DNA of 64,000 nt. Source: Aldrovandia affinis. Its lineage: Eukaryota > Chordata > Actinopteri > Notacanthiformes > Halosauridae. The DNA is taken from NCBI GenBank assembly GCA_029706075.1, contig JAINUG010000018.1, positions 992,001 through 1,056,000 on the forward strand, written 5' to 3'. How positions within the stretch are numbered: position 1 is the first letter of the stretch; every line of letters starts with the position of its first letter. The notes under the pieces are model-generated. The model saw nothing but the letters and a program-made list of their open reading frames with translations. It had not been told where the DNA came from and searched no databases. Made by a program: the position numbers and the translations under genes. Of the stretch, positions 1-11,075 are shown piece after piece.

Positions 1-370
1 TTTGTGTGAAAATAACTGCAAATGCAGAAAGATTTGTGCGCACGTGCGTTTGTGCATGTGTGTGTGAAAAATAAATGGACTCTTATTACAAATATGCGAG
101 TGAAATGTAAATGGACTCTCAAATATGCCATTTAGTATCATCATTTTTGTGCTTTCATATATTTACATTCATGACATTGCAGATGTTAAAAACTGATAAC
201 TACTTGTGGAGAAACTTAAGAAGTAAACAGGATTTGAGAATGATTATAAATAGGTAAAAGTTGGAGAATGTTTGGAACATAACAATTGAAGAAAAGCACA
301 AGGCTCAGTAAAATTTGTGTTTATGTCTGTCCTATCTGAAAATATTACCATATCAAATTAATTTCTGACT

Positions 371-455
371 TTCTGTGTGGTAGGTGAAAGGGTGAGTTTT
401 TGTGTGGTAAGTGTAAGGGTGAGTTTCTGTGTGGTAGGCGAAAGGGTGAGTTTCT
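371..455. repeat. 27-bp tandem repeat, three copies
   Basis: A unit of about 27 bp built around TGTGTGGTAGGTGAAAGGG occurs three times with a few substitutions, starting near 371, 397 and 424. It has no coding context. Confidence 0.75.
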
Positions 456-2805
456 GGTTCATGGCATCATGTGGCCTCAACAGCATTCCTGACAACGTAT
501 CTGTCAGTGCAGATAGTACTGAGCCGGTACATTTCCACAGTGGGGAGGAAGAGTATGTCAGAGAGAGTTCTCAGCTCTGAGTAGGTCACAGATAATCTGT
601 GTGTTGAGCTGGCTGTAGTTAATGGCTCCCACATCCCTTCAGGGCTTTTTTGGGGGCGTGGCTGCTGATGATAGATTAAAAAAACTGCCCCACCTACTGT
701 GCGCTTTCTTGGTTCACAAAGTTCTCAAAAGCTTTCAGAAAGGACTGGTATTTACACACACATTACATCAGGATGGTATGCCATACACCAGTCTTCAATC
801 ATGCCACTAATAATGAAGATTCTCCCTGAAACTGGTTACTGTCTGAAGGGAAAACATGTGACAATGTAAAAAATAGACTTTCCCTCTCCCCATGGAGATG
901 GGCTGAATGCATGCAGAAATAGCACTTTGGTCAGGCAGGCTCCTTGTGTCCTGTGTTCCACTTTAATTACAAAGCCCTCAACATCGCCACCTGAAACATG
1001 CCATCATTTGGTACTCTATGAAGAAGATGTAGTTGAATTGCTCTCTGTGTTCATGTCATGAACTTGCACAACATAATGTTGCGATGACTCTTGATGCACA
1101 TTTGAAGCATAACATCACGTAGACTGTGAAAACATCAAGTCCTCTAAGATCAATAATTAAACACAGAACATAAATTAAAACGTTTAAGTTTAACATTTAA
1201 GTGCATTTAACAATAAAGCACATTTGTGCAAATGCCATACAAATGGCAGCTACTGTGCTTGTTTCATGTTCTGTCAAGAGGGCAAGCATATGTACCAAGT
1301 GGAAATTATTTGACAATAACATGCATTAAGGATAAGCTACACTTAACACTGAAGCTTTATGGGACTTTTGCTCCTACATTACCGCCTGCATCTGGATGCA
1401 AAACGCTCAGCTATTCTAAACTAATTAAATCAGTAAATCATGAGCGGCAGAAAACAAGGGCTTGGATAGCATTACATCCTTGTGGAATCTCATCACCGAT
1501 GATAAGGAACAAGCTTCGAGGTGTTTGCCGTAACGTGAGTCCATCTAATTTCATATTGCTCTGCACTTTGTGCATTGAGAATATGAACATGAACGTGACT
1601 GTACATCTTCCTCAGCTCTGAAACCATTGCCACCCAACAAGCCACACAGCATGTTTTATTTGGTCAGATCTCTGTGGTGGATATTCATTGGCCGGATATT
1701 CTGAGCCTTCTCCTTTATTACGAAATGACTTCACCATTCTTTTTCCCATCGAGTATTATCTTGGCAAGCGAGATTCAGTGTTAGTCATAAGATAACCACC
1801 AATTGTGAAGGATATTGTGATCACATTCACTGTACATATTAAACATAAATAGTTTTAGACAAGTGCAGACAGGAAAATGTTTTGAGTATTAGGTTAAAAA
1901 TTCAAGAAAATAGGATACAATTTCAGACTCCGAATGGAACGGATTAAATGCTCTCATGTGACATATAATAAAGGCAAAAAAAATACCTGAGTCCTGTTCA
2001 TTGATACATTATTGAAATATGCTAGGCTGAACTCCTCAGGGCAGGATGTGAACAGTAACAGTAATCATTACTAAGCTGACCTCAATTGTCTGGACCTTCA
2101 GAGCCCTGTGTGATGAACTCCCATCTCAACATTTAAGTATCACATCATTCAGTTTGTTTTTATTCTCATGTTTACTGAGATGCAACAGCAGCAGTGTTTT
2201 AATTCTCTATAGGCATGCTGAGTATGGAAATTTGACATTTATTTTAAAAATAACAGTTTTACTTTTCTCTTAATTTGAGCTTTAATGTGGGCTTGTTTTC
2301 ATCTAAATCTGATGAGCTGGCAATGAAAATAGATCCTTTGCAATTAACTTCTCCATTCCGGTTATGGTACCATACTAATGGAAAAAGGTGCAAGTCAGAG
2401 GATTTCAATGAGGGAAGAAGGTCAAACATATTTTTATATCCTTATGGCAAACATGGAGCAGGTCCCCTGTGACAGAGCACTGCTTTCTGGATCTGTCAGG
2501 CTCCTTTACAACCTGCGATGCTTCAGAAAAACCACACTACCTTCCTCTTGTCTGTTTTTTAAACCCCTTGTCCTCTCTTTCAATTGCACACCAACTGGTC
2601 TGTCAGCAGTCTCTAACAATCATTACAAAAATGACAGTCCAGCAGGTCTGACAAAGTTATGTGACTCACCAACCAGGTCATCATGACAGCAGTGGCGGCG
2701 CAAACCCCCTCCCAAGCATTTCCTTACAATTTTACATTTTCATTAAACACTTTAAATCAAAATAACTACCAGCCGACAATTATTTTATAATTCCGTAGTA
2801 GAGGC

Positions 2806-2806
<1 letters not shown>

Positions 2807-2839
<33 letters not shown>
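2807..2839. repeat. TG dinucleotide microsatellite
   Basis: An uninterrupted run of about 16 TG units followed by a G-rich stretch. Confidence 0.9.
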
Positions 2840-2840
<1 letters not shown>

Positions 2841-2951
2841 TGGGGGTACCTATAACTAGCCTACGTACGTTACATTGATTAAACTTCATTAAACCTTTAC
2901 ACGTTATTGGCAAGTTCGACAAAACTGTTGGGCAAAAAATATCAGACAGTC

Positions 2952-3425
2952 CCAGAAATGCAACGTATACTCACCATGATATACAGAACGAGTTAATTGA
3001 AATTATGGCAAATATGGTTAGGGAGCAAATAAGTAGTGAAATAGAAGAAGCTGGACTGTTTGCATTGATAGTTGACGAAAGTAAGGACGTCAGCAAAAAA
3101 GAACAGGTGTCTGTGGTGGCACGCTATTTGCACAATGATGTTGTGCTGGAAGAATTCCTACATTTCATTCCAGCCGATGGATTAGACGCTGATTCACTTT
3201 TAAAAACAATCAAACTGACACTAAATGCAACATTGACCACAATACGTGCGTTGCTCAATGCCATGACGGCGCAGCCGTTATGTCAGGCTGTCATAACAGT
3301 GTAGCAGATAAATTCAGAAAAGATGTCCCACAGGCAGTCTAGCCTATATCCATTGCCACACTTGTCGTCTAAATCTTGTTTTGGTGGACTGCATTAAAAC
3401 CCGGTGGCAGAGTTATTTGAATCAG
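2952..3425 (+). pseudogene. hAT transposase fragment (ZMYM1/DUF4371-like)
   Basis: The frame from about 2955 reads through NELIEIMANMVREQ into GLFALIVDESKDVSKKEQ, then VVARYLHNDVVLEEFLHFIP. This is the catalytic-core signature of hAT transposases of the TTF/ZMYM1-like type, with the first acidic residue in IVDESKD. After about 3237 the match continues in other frames as CVAQCHDGAAVMSGCHNS (second acidic position) and then YIHCHTCRLNLVLVDCIKT. At least two frameshifts therefore separate the blocks. The N-terminal BED finger and the C-terminal dimerisation domain are absent, so it is a dead fragment. No terminal inverted repeats were found around it. Confidence 0.8.
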
Positions 3426-3429
3426 TGAA

Positions 3430-3830
3430 GGTGCTGTACAATTTTTTTCGGGCTCCGTCCCTCATGATCTTTTCCTAAAAAACAAAAATGAAAAGAAACA
3501 CAAGCTCCCGTTGATTTTGCAATGAGTGAGATGCTCTAAGCAGTGTTTATCTGTCATGTTGTGGCAATGTTTTCCATGCTATTGGTATTTAGGGTCTGGG
3601 TCATTGTATTAATTTGTGCATGAGCTGGCAGTACATAAGCTAAATCAATGCATAGCATGCTTGTTGTAGTAGCCGTGTTGTAATATCTGACTAGATGGTT
3701 TAAACATTATGCGTAGTAATGTAGCCTTCATAGCCGTGGTCCTGCACGGGTGTCTAAATTTCATGAGCACCCCCTCACAACCATAAAGCACCCCCTTAGC
3801 ACCCCCAGCCAAAATTTTGGGGGTGGGGGT
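3430..3830. other. No gene recognised
   Basis: AT-rich sequence between the hAT fragment and the 155-bp tandem repeat. A short C-rich patch (AGCACCCCC repeated) lies at 3767-3830. Nothing else was recognised. Confidence 0.5.
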
Positions 3831-4046
3831 GCTAGCCAGCTAGCTAGTTTTACAGCTGAGCAAGCAATGGTTATTCATAGCTAGCCACCTAGCTGTAATG
3901 TAATGACTTCTATATATTATATTCGTAGCTAGCCAGCTAACTTAACTGTACAGCTGAACAGACAATGCATATTATTATGTTCGTAGCTAGCCAGCTAGCT
4001 AGTTTTACAGCTGAGCAAGCAATGGTTATTCGTAGCTAGCCACCTA

Positions 4047-5480
4047 CAGTGGGGAAAATAAGTATTTCACCCCCTGCTGATTTTGTGAGTTTGCCCCCTT
4101 ACAAAGAAAGGAACGGAACGGTCGGTCTATAAATTTCATGGTAGGTTCATCTTAACAGTGAGAGACAGAATATATTTTAAAAAAATCCCAGAAAATCACA
4201 TTATATGAATTTTAAACATTTATTTGTGTTTTATTGAGGAAAATAAGTATTTCACCCCCTAGCAAAACAGCAAGAACTCTGGCTCCCACAGACCGGTTAT
4301 GTGACCAGGAGGCACACAGATTAGTCCTCTTACTTAATTAGTACTCCTAATTAAGTACTCGTTACCTGTATAAAAGACAACTGTCCACAGAATCAATCAA
4401 TGAATCAGATTCCAACCTCTCCACAATGGGCAAGACCAAAGAATTGTCTAAGGACATCAGGGACAAAATTGTAGACCTGCACAAGACTGGAATGGGCTAC
4501 AAGACCATTGGCAAGCAGCTTGGTGAGAAGGAGTCAACTGTTGGTGCGATAATTAGAAAATGGAAGAAACACCAATTGACCATCAATCTCCCTCGGTCTG
4601 GGGCTCCACGCAAGATCTCACCTCGTGGAGTGAACCTGATCATGAGAAAGGTGAGGGAACAACCCAGAACTACACGACTGGAGCTTGTTGATGATCTCAA
4701 GGCAGCTGGGACCACAGTCACCAAGATGCCCATTGGTAACACACTATGCCGTAATGGATTGAAATCCTGTAGTGCCCGCAAGCTCCCCCTGCTCAAGAAG
4801 GCACATGTACAGGTCCGTCTGAAGTTTGCCAATGAGCACCTGGATGATTCAGAGGAGGCTTGGGAGAAAGTGCTGTGGTCAGATGAGACTAAAATCGAGC
4901 TCTTTGGCATCAACTCGACTTGCCGTGTTTGGAGGAAGAAAAAAGCTGCCTTGGACCCCAAGAACACCATCCCCACCGTCAAGCATGGCGGTGCAAACAT
5001 TATGCTTTGGGGCTGTTTCTCTGCTAAGGGCACAGGACGACTTCACCGGATCGAGGGGAGGATGAATGGGACCATGTACCGGGAAATCTTGGGTGAGAAC
5101 CTCCTTCCCTCAGCCAGGACACTGAAAATGGATTTCTAAGGATTTGGAGAGGATCTGCAAAGAGGAGTGGGCCAAAATCCCTCCTGGGATCTGCGCAAAC
5201 TTGGTGACCAACTACAAGAAACGTCTGACCGCTGTGCTTGCCAACAAGGGTTTCTCCACCAAGTACTGAGTCATGTTTTGCTAGGGGTGAAATACTTATT
5301 TTCCTCAATAAAACACAAATAAATGTTTAAAATTCATATAATGTAATTTTCTGGGATTTTTATATATTCTGTCTCTCACTGTTAAGATGAACCTACCATG
5401 AAAATTATAGACCGTTCCTTTCTTTGTAAGGGGGCAAACTCACAAAATCAGCAGGGGTGAAATACTTATTTTCCCCACTG
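4047..5480 (+). mobile_element. Tc1/mariner element with IR/DR ends, internally deleted
   Basis: The ends read CAGTGGGGAAAATAAG and its reverse complement CTTATTTTCCCCACTG, flanked by TA at 4045-4046 and 5481-5482, the target duplication expected for this superfamily. The inverted repeats are about 200 bp each (4047-4263 and 5281-5480). Each carries the direct repeat AAAATAAGTATTTCACCCC (or its inner variant) at both its outer and inner edge, the IR/DR organisation known from fish Tc1 elements. Between them lies one transposase gene with an internal deletion. The element could only move if another source supplied transposase. Confidence 0.95.
4426..5269 (+). pseudogene. Tc1-like transposase, catalytic region deleted
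   Basis: The frame starts [20 protein letters not shown] and has the N-terminal paired-type helix-turn-helix (about residues 1-60), a GRPR-like linker ([11 protein letters not shown]) and a second HTH-like region. The start of the DDE domain includes [11 protein letters not shown], with the first catalytic Asp at about residue 153 (nt 4882). The frame stops at 5137-5139. The C-terminal tail then continues out of frame as [17 protein letters not shown] to NKGFSTKY, ending at TGA 5267-5269. About 60 residues are missing between the parts. They would hold the second Asp (DNDPKH block) and the final Glu (SPDLNPIE block). The lesion is therefore an internal deletion that removes two catalytic residues and shifts the frame. 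Confidence 0.92.
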
Positions 5481-5660
5481 TAGCTGTAATGTAATGACTT
5501 CCATATATTATATTCGTAGCTAGCCAGCTAACTTAACTGTACAGCTGAACAGACAATGCATATTATTATCTTCGTAGCTAGCTGGCTATATAATATATTA
5601 TAATTCATATATTATGTTCGTAGCAAGGCAGCTAACTTAGCTGTACAGCTTATTCGTAGC

Positions 5661-6540
5661 TAAATGACATCACCCGGACACCCCGGACACATTCTTCCGG
5701 GTTTTCTCACTCAGGAATGCGAGCTCGTCATGTTGGCATAGCAACTACAGTCCAAAATTCCAATGACGTCATCCGGACACATTCCTGAGACCCGGACACA
5801 TTCTGGCATGACACCGCCCCTACATGTGAATATGTAAGGGTACGTGATAAACACTGAACCCCAAAATATATATAAAGAATATACTGGGTCTCCACATTCC
5901 ACCCCACACTTCTTTTTCAGACAGAGATTTTCTACGCAACAATATCAAATCATTTTTTCCTCCTACCGCATTTAATCAGCTGTAAGACTCTTGTTTTTTG
6001 TTCTTAAGTTGCAAGACTGTGTCTAGTTTAGCCGTTTGATGTAGCTCCCTAAAATAAACTCTAGTAGCCTAATACCTAGTGCCGAAAGCACTAAACCATT
6101 CACAAACTATTCACATCGGCAACACGAGTTGCTGTGTACCAAAATCACAAGGAGCCCTGGGGAAAGTGAGCAGTTTTGTTTAAAAACCTCCACAAATAAA
6201 TACAAATAAAACATAACTTGTAATGCATGGAGTTTATGACAGAGGAACCTTGTCACAGGTCAAATGGGAACAGAGGCTGTTCATTATTTCAACTCATTGT
6301 TATTATTGTTAATTATTCCAAAAAGTATATACATTCATACATACATACAGTATGTACCTGCTGTTTGTGTCCAAGAGGTCAGTATTGTGATACTAAAGGT
6401 CAATGACTTTTCCATATATTCCATATAAATTATTTTTACATTATTTTTCCATATTCCTCATTAGTACCATATAAATCTAACTACTGTACAGAGAGATGCG
6501 AAGGATCGAAAAATAAACGAACAGCGTCGTGTGGGAAAGA
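5661..6540. other. Upstream flank of the ywhaz promoter, no gene recognised
   Basis: No coding or known repeat signal. It contains a short patch of repeated CCCGGACACATTC words at about 5670-5810. Confidence 0.5.
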
Positions 6541-6691
6541 ACAAATGTGGTAGGGCGGGAGGGAAGGGGAGGAGGGCATGGGCGGTGACGGTGCAGAAAG
6601 TGGAGGGAAAAGCGTGCACTTGAGCCGAGAATCTCGGGTGGTTTTCGAGCAATCACAGAGCACGTCAATCAACAGTTGCCTTGGTAGCATT

Positions 6692-6699
6692 TGACGTCA
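6692..6699. promoter_or_regulatory. Palindromic CRE (CREB/ATF site)
   Basis: A perfect TGACGTCA octamer about 120 bp upstream of the first splice donor, in a GC-rich promoter-like region. Confidence 0.7.
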
Positions 6700-6737
6700 C
6701 CACTCCCTGCCCTGCCCCTGCTCCTGGGGCTGGTGTG

Positions 6738-6742
6738 ATTGG
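6738..6742 (-). promoter_or_regulatory. Inverted CCAAT box (NF-Y type)
   Basis: GTGATTGGAGGG contains ATTGG, the reverse of CCAAT, about 40 bp downstream of the CRE. The spacing is typical of TATA-less housekeeping promoters. Confidence 0.5.
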
Positions 6743-6816
6743 AGGGAAACCCCGTGGATTAGAGCGAGACAGAGCTGTGTAGCCAGCGCAAGATCACCAT
6801 TATCTCACGCACTCAG

Positions 6817-9800
6817 GTAAGCGGGAGGTGAGGATTACATTACAAATAATATCGGCACTTATATGATAAATATTGTAGCACTAATTCGTTTTTCTATTAC
6901 TGAGTTGGATTTAGGCGAATAATTTGTTCTGGTAAAATGTGTGTTCCAGCTAGCGTAATAGCTTGCTAGCAGGCGTTAGGCAGAACAATGAAGCGTTGCG
7001 TTGGTTTCCTTAGCTAACGAGGGCTTTGGTTCTTTCCCTTCCCAGTAACGAAAGCAAATGGTTAATGTTACACTTAGCGAGTAGTTAGCTGGCTAGCCAA
7101 TCACCTGCTTCTACTCAACTGCGGCTAACGTGCTTTATCTAGCTAACGTAGCTGTATTGGAAACTTAACTGGTGCTTTATTCTTCAACCCAACAGTTACT
7201 GTTACTTGTCTCGCTAGGTAGCTAACGTTTACTGTATATCGAGGTTCAGTTAGCCTGTTCACTAATTAGGCAGCTTGCTAACTAGCCATCTTGTGTGGAC
7301 AGTTGGGTATCCTAGCTAGCTAGGTAGTAGTTAGCTAACGTTATGTTGCCTGCAAGTTGGCTAGTACTATTTCTTTCTTTGGAACAAGAATGGCTCCCTG
7401 TGATCATTTTAATCAAATGTGTCTTGCGCTTGCTCCGTTTAATCTGATTTACAGTGATTTTGCGAGTGTTTGCCATCAGGCTTGCTGTGTTAACTGTTTA
7501 ATGTGCACTGTGGCATACTTTTACATTTGACAGGTTATGAGAAGTTGGAGATGCTATGAATGGAAAGACAGGGGCGAAGGAGTTCACAATGGGCTGGGTC
7601 GGGTCCGCCTCCATTACATTGTCATTGATGGCTAGTTGGCTCAGGCGTGCACGATATTGGCCACTTAGACTGGTCAATAAGACGTTCGGCTTCCTTAAAC
7701 ATAAGATAGCTAGCTGCATGTACATTGTTGTACTTTGCTACGCGTACTAAAAATGGAAATGGCTATTCAATGTAACCAGGCATTATTATTGTAAATACCA
7801 GCGCCATGTCCGAATAAAGCGGGTCACGAGGGATAGTTTGCTAGCCACCATGCTAGTGAGATAGCTATCGAGATGTTAATTTCTGAACAAACACAATACA
7901 TACAATTCATTTAAAAAGGCAGCCTAACGTGCTATACATTAAGGTTCCATTTCATTTAGTCAAAATATCCTGGCTCTTAATGTCGCAAGTTTGTCGTGTA
8001 GTAATTTCCGGATCTGCCCAGTGCAGTGACACGCTTTTCTAGGGCTGCTGTTAGCTGCTGACACGTTAATGTGTGGAGAATGGGTTAGGGTTAACCACAA
8101 TCATGCTGCCATAGCACAGGGTGCAGACACGATTTAACAGAGCGTGTAACTCCGACAGGTAGGGGGACTGGGTGTGGTGAGGAACAAGGGCATATCCGCA
8201 TTTTTCCTGCACACAGCGGCACCACCTCAGGCTAACTGCTTAGATAATGGAAGTATTTCAGACAGTGCATACCAGTCAGCTCGTTACACAGCATAGCTTG
8301 CAAACGTTAGTTCTGTTTTAACTTGCTAGCTAAGATATCATTTGGGGATATTTTTACATTTAGCTAACGGCTAGCTTGACTTTATTTTTACGAGTTGTTG
8401 ATCTATCGTTAGGTAACGTTAAGTCTAACCCTTTCTATTTCTAAGAGAGTAACATTCACTAGCTAGCTAACGAATGATACTGTGCCTCACTGACTTGGTC
8501 AGAGATGAAAACCAGCATAATCTGGTTACCGTGGCTGTTTAGCTGTAGTTGGCCAATTTGTCGTTCTTATTTATGGATTTTCAGCAAGCTACACTTAGGA
8601 GCGTTTCCATTTTCAAGAAGGCAGGGCTTTATGACACGAATGCACCATTACGAACAGCTTGTTGGCTGGCTCCATAAACTGTCACGTTAACACCTGAGTT
8701 GGGCTCAACGTAAAAAACAGTATATCGTGATTATGTTTTGACAAACCGTGAGTATAAAGTTCAGTAGTTGAAGCCCGTACGTTCATGTCTCACGATGTTC
8801 CAAAGCAATGTCAGTGCTGTCCGAGAAAGTGACGTAAACCCTGTGGGCTAACCTACATGATGCAGGCCGATGAAGGAGATATTGATTCACTGGGATTTGA
8901 CGAGGAGTTTTGTAGTCCATGAGGCTTTAATAATATGGCGCGGTTTACTGCATTTGAACTAACTTAAACTAATAGATGAACATTACGTGAGTTTCCGGAC
9001 ATATAAAAATGACATGTCGAGCACTGAAACGATGTGTTCATACAGTATCGGTTTTCATGTCAGTATGGCTCACATCTTTACTTACACGGACGCAAACTAG
9101 ACACCTTTAGACATTGATTTATTAGGTTAGTTAACTGGTATTATTTGACATTTAACACTAGAACAGCCAAGATTTCGAACGTCCCTTAAACCACTACGGA
9201 GGCCAGAAAGACTGCAACATTTAAATACACGTAAAACATTCCATAGTTAGACACGGGCACAAAAATGACTGACTAATTTAAGACATGTCATAAGAAACTA
9301 ATCAAGGTATGTGTTCACCAATGTTGGGGAGTAAGTTAGCGACGCTACTAGCATACTTGGCTATTTTCAAAGCTAACTACCATTAGGCCTTACAATGGAT
9401 TTTGATGCTGAGGACAATGAACCCCCAAGGCCGTATATTTAGCACCTTTACGACTTTGCAAGAGTGAACCCAAAAAGGTTACACATTTCTTTGTAAACTG
9501 CACATAGTAAACAATGCACATAGAAGACAAAACTACTGGCAACAAGCGGGTAATTTATCCGACTAATACCCGCGAACACGGTAATCCTTGAGCTATAACA
9601 AGTTTCCCTACTGATAATAGCTAACATTGGCTACACTCGCGTAAGCACCGCTGCTTCATGGGCTTGGCACAACTTGCCCGATCAATACGCGTCATGTAGC
9701 ATTGCATTTATAGTTATTTTATTAGGCTCCTCAAATGGCGCAGCCTGCAAAGAAGAAACTGCAGACAATATGCACTGGATTATTTGCAATTGGGGTTTAT

Positions 9801-9825
9801 TCAGTCTTCATTCAACCAACAGCTA
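6817..9825. other. ywhaz intron 1, proximal part
   Basis: Intronic DNA with no coding signal, strikingly rich in GCTAGC and TAACGTTA-type words (for example near 6950, 7100-7340, 8330-8470). A TTAACACTAGAACAGCC word near 9150 and a short MDFDAEDNEPPRPYI frame at 9394 hint at a decayed DNA transposon but are too short to name. Confidence 0.6.
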
Positions 9826-9980
9826 CCTCTGTGTTTAGTGTGTGAGCAGGTATTCTCCAACTAGGCAATGCAACCCTCCCGTCTAAAAGAGCAACTGGCA
9901 AAAGTCCACCCAGAAAAGGCTAGTAAAGACCCAACCTTTTTCAGGGGCCTGAGGGAGAGGTTAGCACAACGCGGTACAAT
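9826..9980 (+). pseudogene. hAT (ZBED5-like) BED zinc-finger fragment
   Basis: The frame reads PLCLVCEQVFSN, an in-frame TAG at 9871 region, then AMQPSRLKEQLAKVHPEKAS and FFRGLRERLAQRG. The CxxC, the AMxPSRLxxHL-like segment and the HP pattern are those of BED fingers at the N-terminus of hAT transposases of the ZBED5/FAM200 group. The expected His of RHL is replaced (KEQL). The fragment breaks at 9980, where another element is inserted, and may resume at 11072. It is a relic. Confidence 0.65.
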
Positions 9981-10149
9981 TGACCCTTCGCTAAACCACG
10001 CCCAAAAACGCAAACTGGCCAATCACAGCGCCGTGTTTTACATACTCCGACAGAGGACAGACAGTGTTTGGCTGCCTTCCATTGACTTTCACGCAAAAAT
10101 GAGAAATTTTCTTCATTTTCGAGCTGGTTTTGTGGATTTTTAACAAATT

Positions 10150-10510
10150 ATGGTTAAACGTTGTGCCTGAGGCACGTGTAACAGTGACACTCATTACCCA
10201 GAGAGGTTTGAAGGAGATATACGTTTTTTTCCCTTTATAAAACCTAAATCAAATCCTGAAAAGTGTTAGCCAGCTAAGCTAACGTGGCTACGGTCTGGAT
10301 ATACAGCTCCGGGTTGCAACGTTGGTAAAGTTAGACTAAATGTTAGCTTTGTTATTCGTGACCCAGACAGCTTGCTAACGTTAAGATGTTAGTCAAGCTC
10401 TAGAAAACCAAGTGGGTAACGTTACCTTGATGTCAAAATGTAATACTATTTTTTCATTACTATTTCAGCACTTTGTCAATGGGAAGCCCAGTCCCGAGTA
10501 CCCAAATCTT
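10150..10510 (+). pseudogene. THAP-domain remnant in two exon-like pieces
   Basis: From ATG 10150 the frame reads MVKRCA, stop TGA, GTCNSDTHYPERFEGD, then IRFFPFIKPKSNPEKC. This is the start of a C2CH THAP zinc finger; the TGA sits where Trp is usual. After an AT-rich gap, an acceptor TATTTCAG at 10468 is followed by HFVNGKPSPEYPNL, the HF-x-GKP segment that closes a THAP finger. The central LRW block is missing or lies in degraded intron. It is non-functional. Confidence 0.65.
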
Positions 10511-10803
10511 GTGGAAAACTGGGCTGACACACTGCTGATATTTTTTGCTTTACAGAGGTCCAGGGTATGGAGCTACCTGTGGAGCTAACCAGAGTAATGT
10601 CGTTACAGCACACTATAGGCGACTAATGTTACGTTAGTTAGCTAATGCTAGCTAACTTACTACTGAATGTAACGTTATATAGGCCTACTGCTTTTGCTTT
10701 TTAATGATTGTAATAGTGAATAGAGACCTACCCAGCTTTACAGGAACAGTGTTGCTCCTTAATGTCGTTGTCCTCAATCGCCCGGTGATGCGGTGGTTCA
10801 CTT

Positions 10804-11004
10804 TTACTCTGATCTGTAGGCTTTCGCTTCTATCTTAATTTTTTTTACGTCATTTTGTTGCTGAGTCAGTGCATCTTGAATATAACCTTCAAATGCATAT
10901 TGTAGACCCTTCTGTCTGCTTCTATCTGAAATCGCTTTTTCTATTTTCCAAAAATTGGACAATATTTCTCCAGGGAGTGCAGTTAGCGACAGTGGGAGCG
11001 CCAT
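10804..11004 (-). pseudogene. Minus-strand ORF of the ISL2EU-like element
   Basis: A 66-residue frame from ATG 11004 starts MALPLSLTALPGEILSNFWK and ends KKIKIEAKAYRSE. The GLQYAFEGYIQDA and IEAKAYRSE segments resemble the N-terminus of SWIM/YqaJ-type proteins carried by ISL2EU transposons. That is recalled by pattern only. No catalytic residues are present in this stretch, so the assignment is tentative. Confidence 0.35.
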
Positions 11005-11075
11005 GCTGGCTCCAAAAGCTTGACGTACATATCAACAATAACTAAGGGGGGCGTGGTTTAGCGAAGGGTCAATTG

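Larger units (their letters stand above)
1..2950. other. Intergenic sequence, no gene recognised
   Basis: I see no conserved protein, splice-consistent exon or RNA gene here. The open frames (longest 131 codons at 1226-1621) have no recognisable motif and no coding-like composition. A 27-bp tandem repeat lies at 371-455 and a TG microsatellite at 2807-2839. The rest is AT-rich single-copy-looking sequence. Confidence 0.6.
3831..5660. repeat. 155-bp tandem repeat interrupted by a Tc1 element
   Basis: Blocks rich in GTAGCTAGCCAGCTA recur. The junction word CCACCTAGCTG occurs intact with its TA at 3890-3891. It recurs exactly 155 bp later, with TA at 4045-4046, where it is split by the Tc1 element, and resumes after the element at 5481. 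The repeat copy after the insertion (from 5481) matches the copy starting at 3890, including GTAATGTAATGACTTC and ACAGCTGAACAGACAATGC. Confidence 0.85.
6541..6816 (+). promoter_or_regulatory. ywhaz: Probable ywhaz promoter and non-coding first exon
   Basis: GC-rich sequence with G-rich boxes (GGGCGGGAGGGAAGGGG near 6553, GGGCGGTGACGG near 6589) leads into a CRE at 6692-6699 and an inverted CCAAT box at 6738-6742. It ends with a strong splice donor, CACTCAG|GTAAGCGG, at 6816/6817. The nearest usable acceptor is at 15854-15855, twelve bases upstream of the ATG. This fits a 5' UTR exon spliced over a 9-kb intron, the arrangement known for vertebrate YWHAZ. The transcription start itself is not visible and is probably between 6745 and 6790. 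Confidence 0.65.
9981..11071. mobile_element. ISL2EU-like DNA transposon relic (THAP plus second ORF)
   Basis: The terminal inverted repeats are perfect over TGACCCTTCGCTAAACCACG (9981 onward) and its reverse complement ending at 11071. AT dinucleotides flank both ends (9979-9980 and 11072-11073). Inside, the plus strand carries a THAP-domain gene remnant in two exon-like pieces, and the minus strand carries a short frame starting 45 bp inside the right end. Two divergent genes, one of them THAP-bearing, with a 2-bp target duplication fit the ISL2EU branch of PIF/Harbinger-related transposons. The family assignment is inference. The inverted repeats are seen directly. Confidence 0.6.

Noticed and set aside
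1226..1621. 131-codon open frame in the left flank
   Set aside because: No motif, no repeat-family match by eye, no splice or promoter context.
4497..5033. 178-codon minus-strand frame in the Tc1 element
   Set aside because: Antisense shadow of the transposase frame.
9150..9640. Possible piggyBac left end (TTAACACTAGAACAGCC) with a short acidic frame at 9394
   Set aside because: No matching right end or transposase motif. Too little to call.
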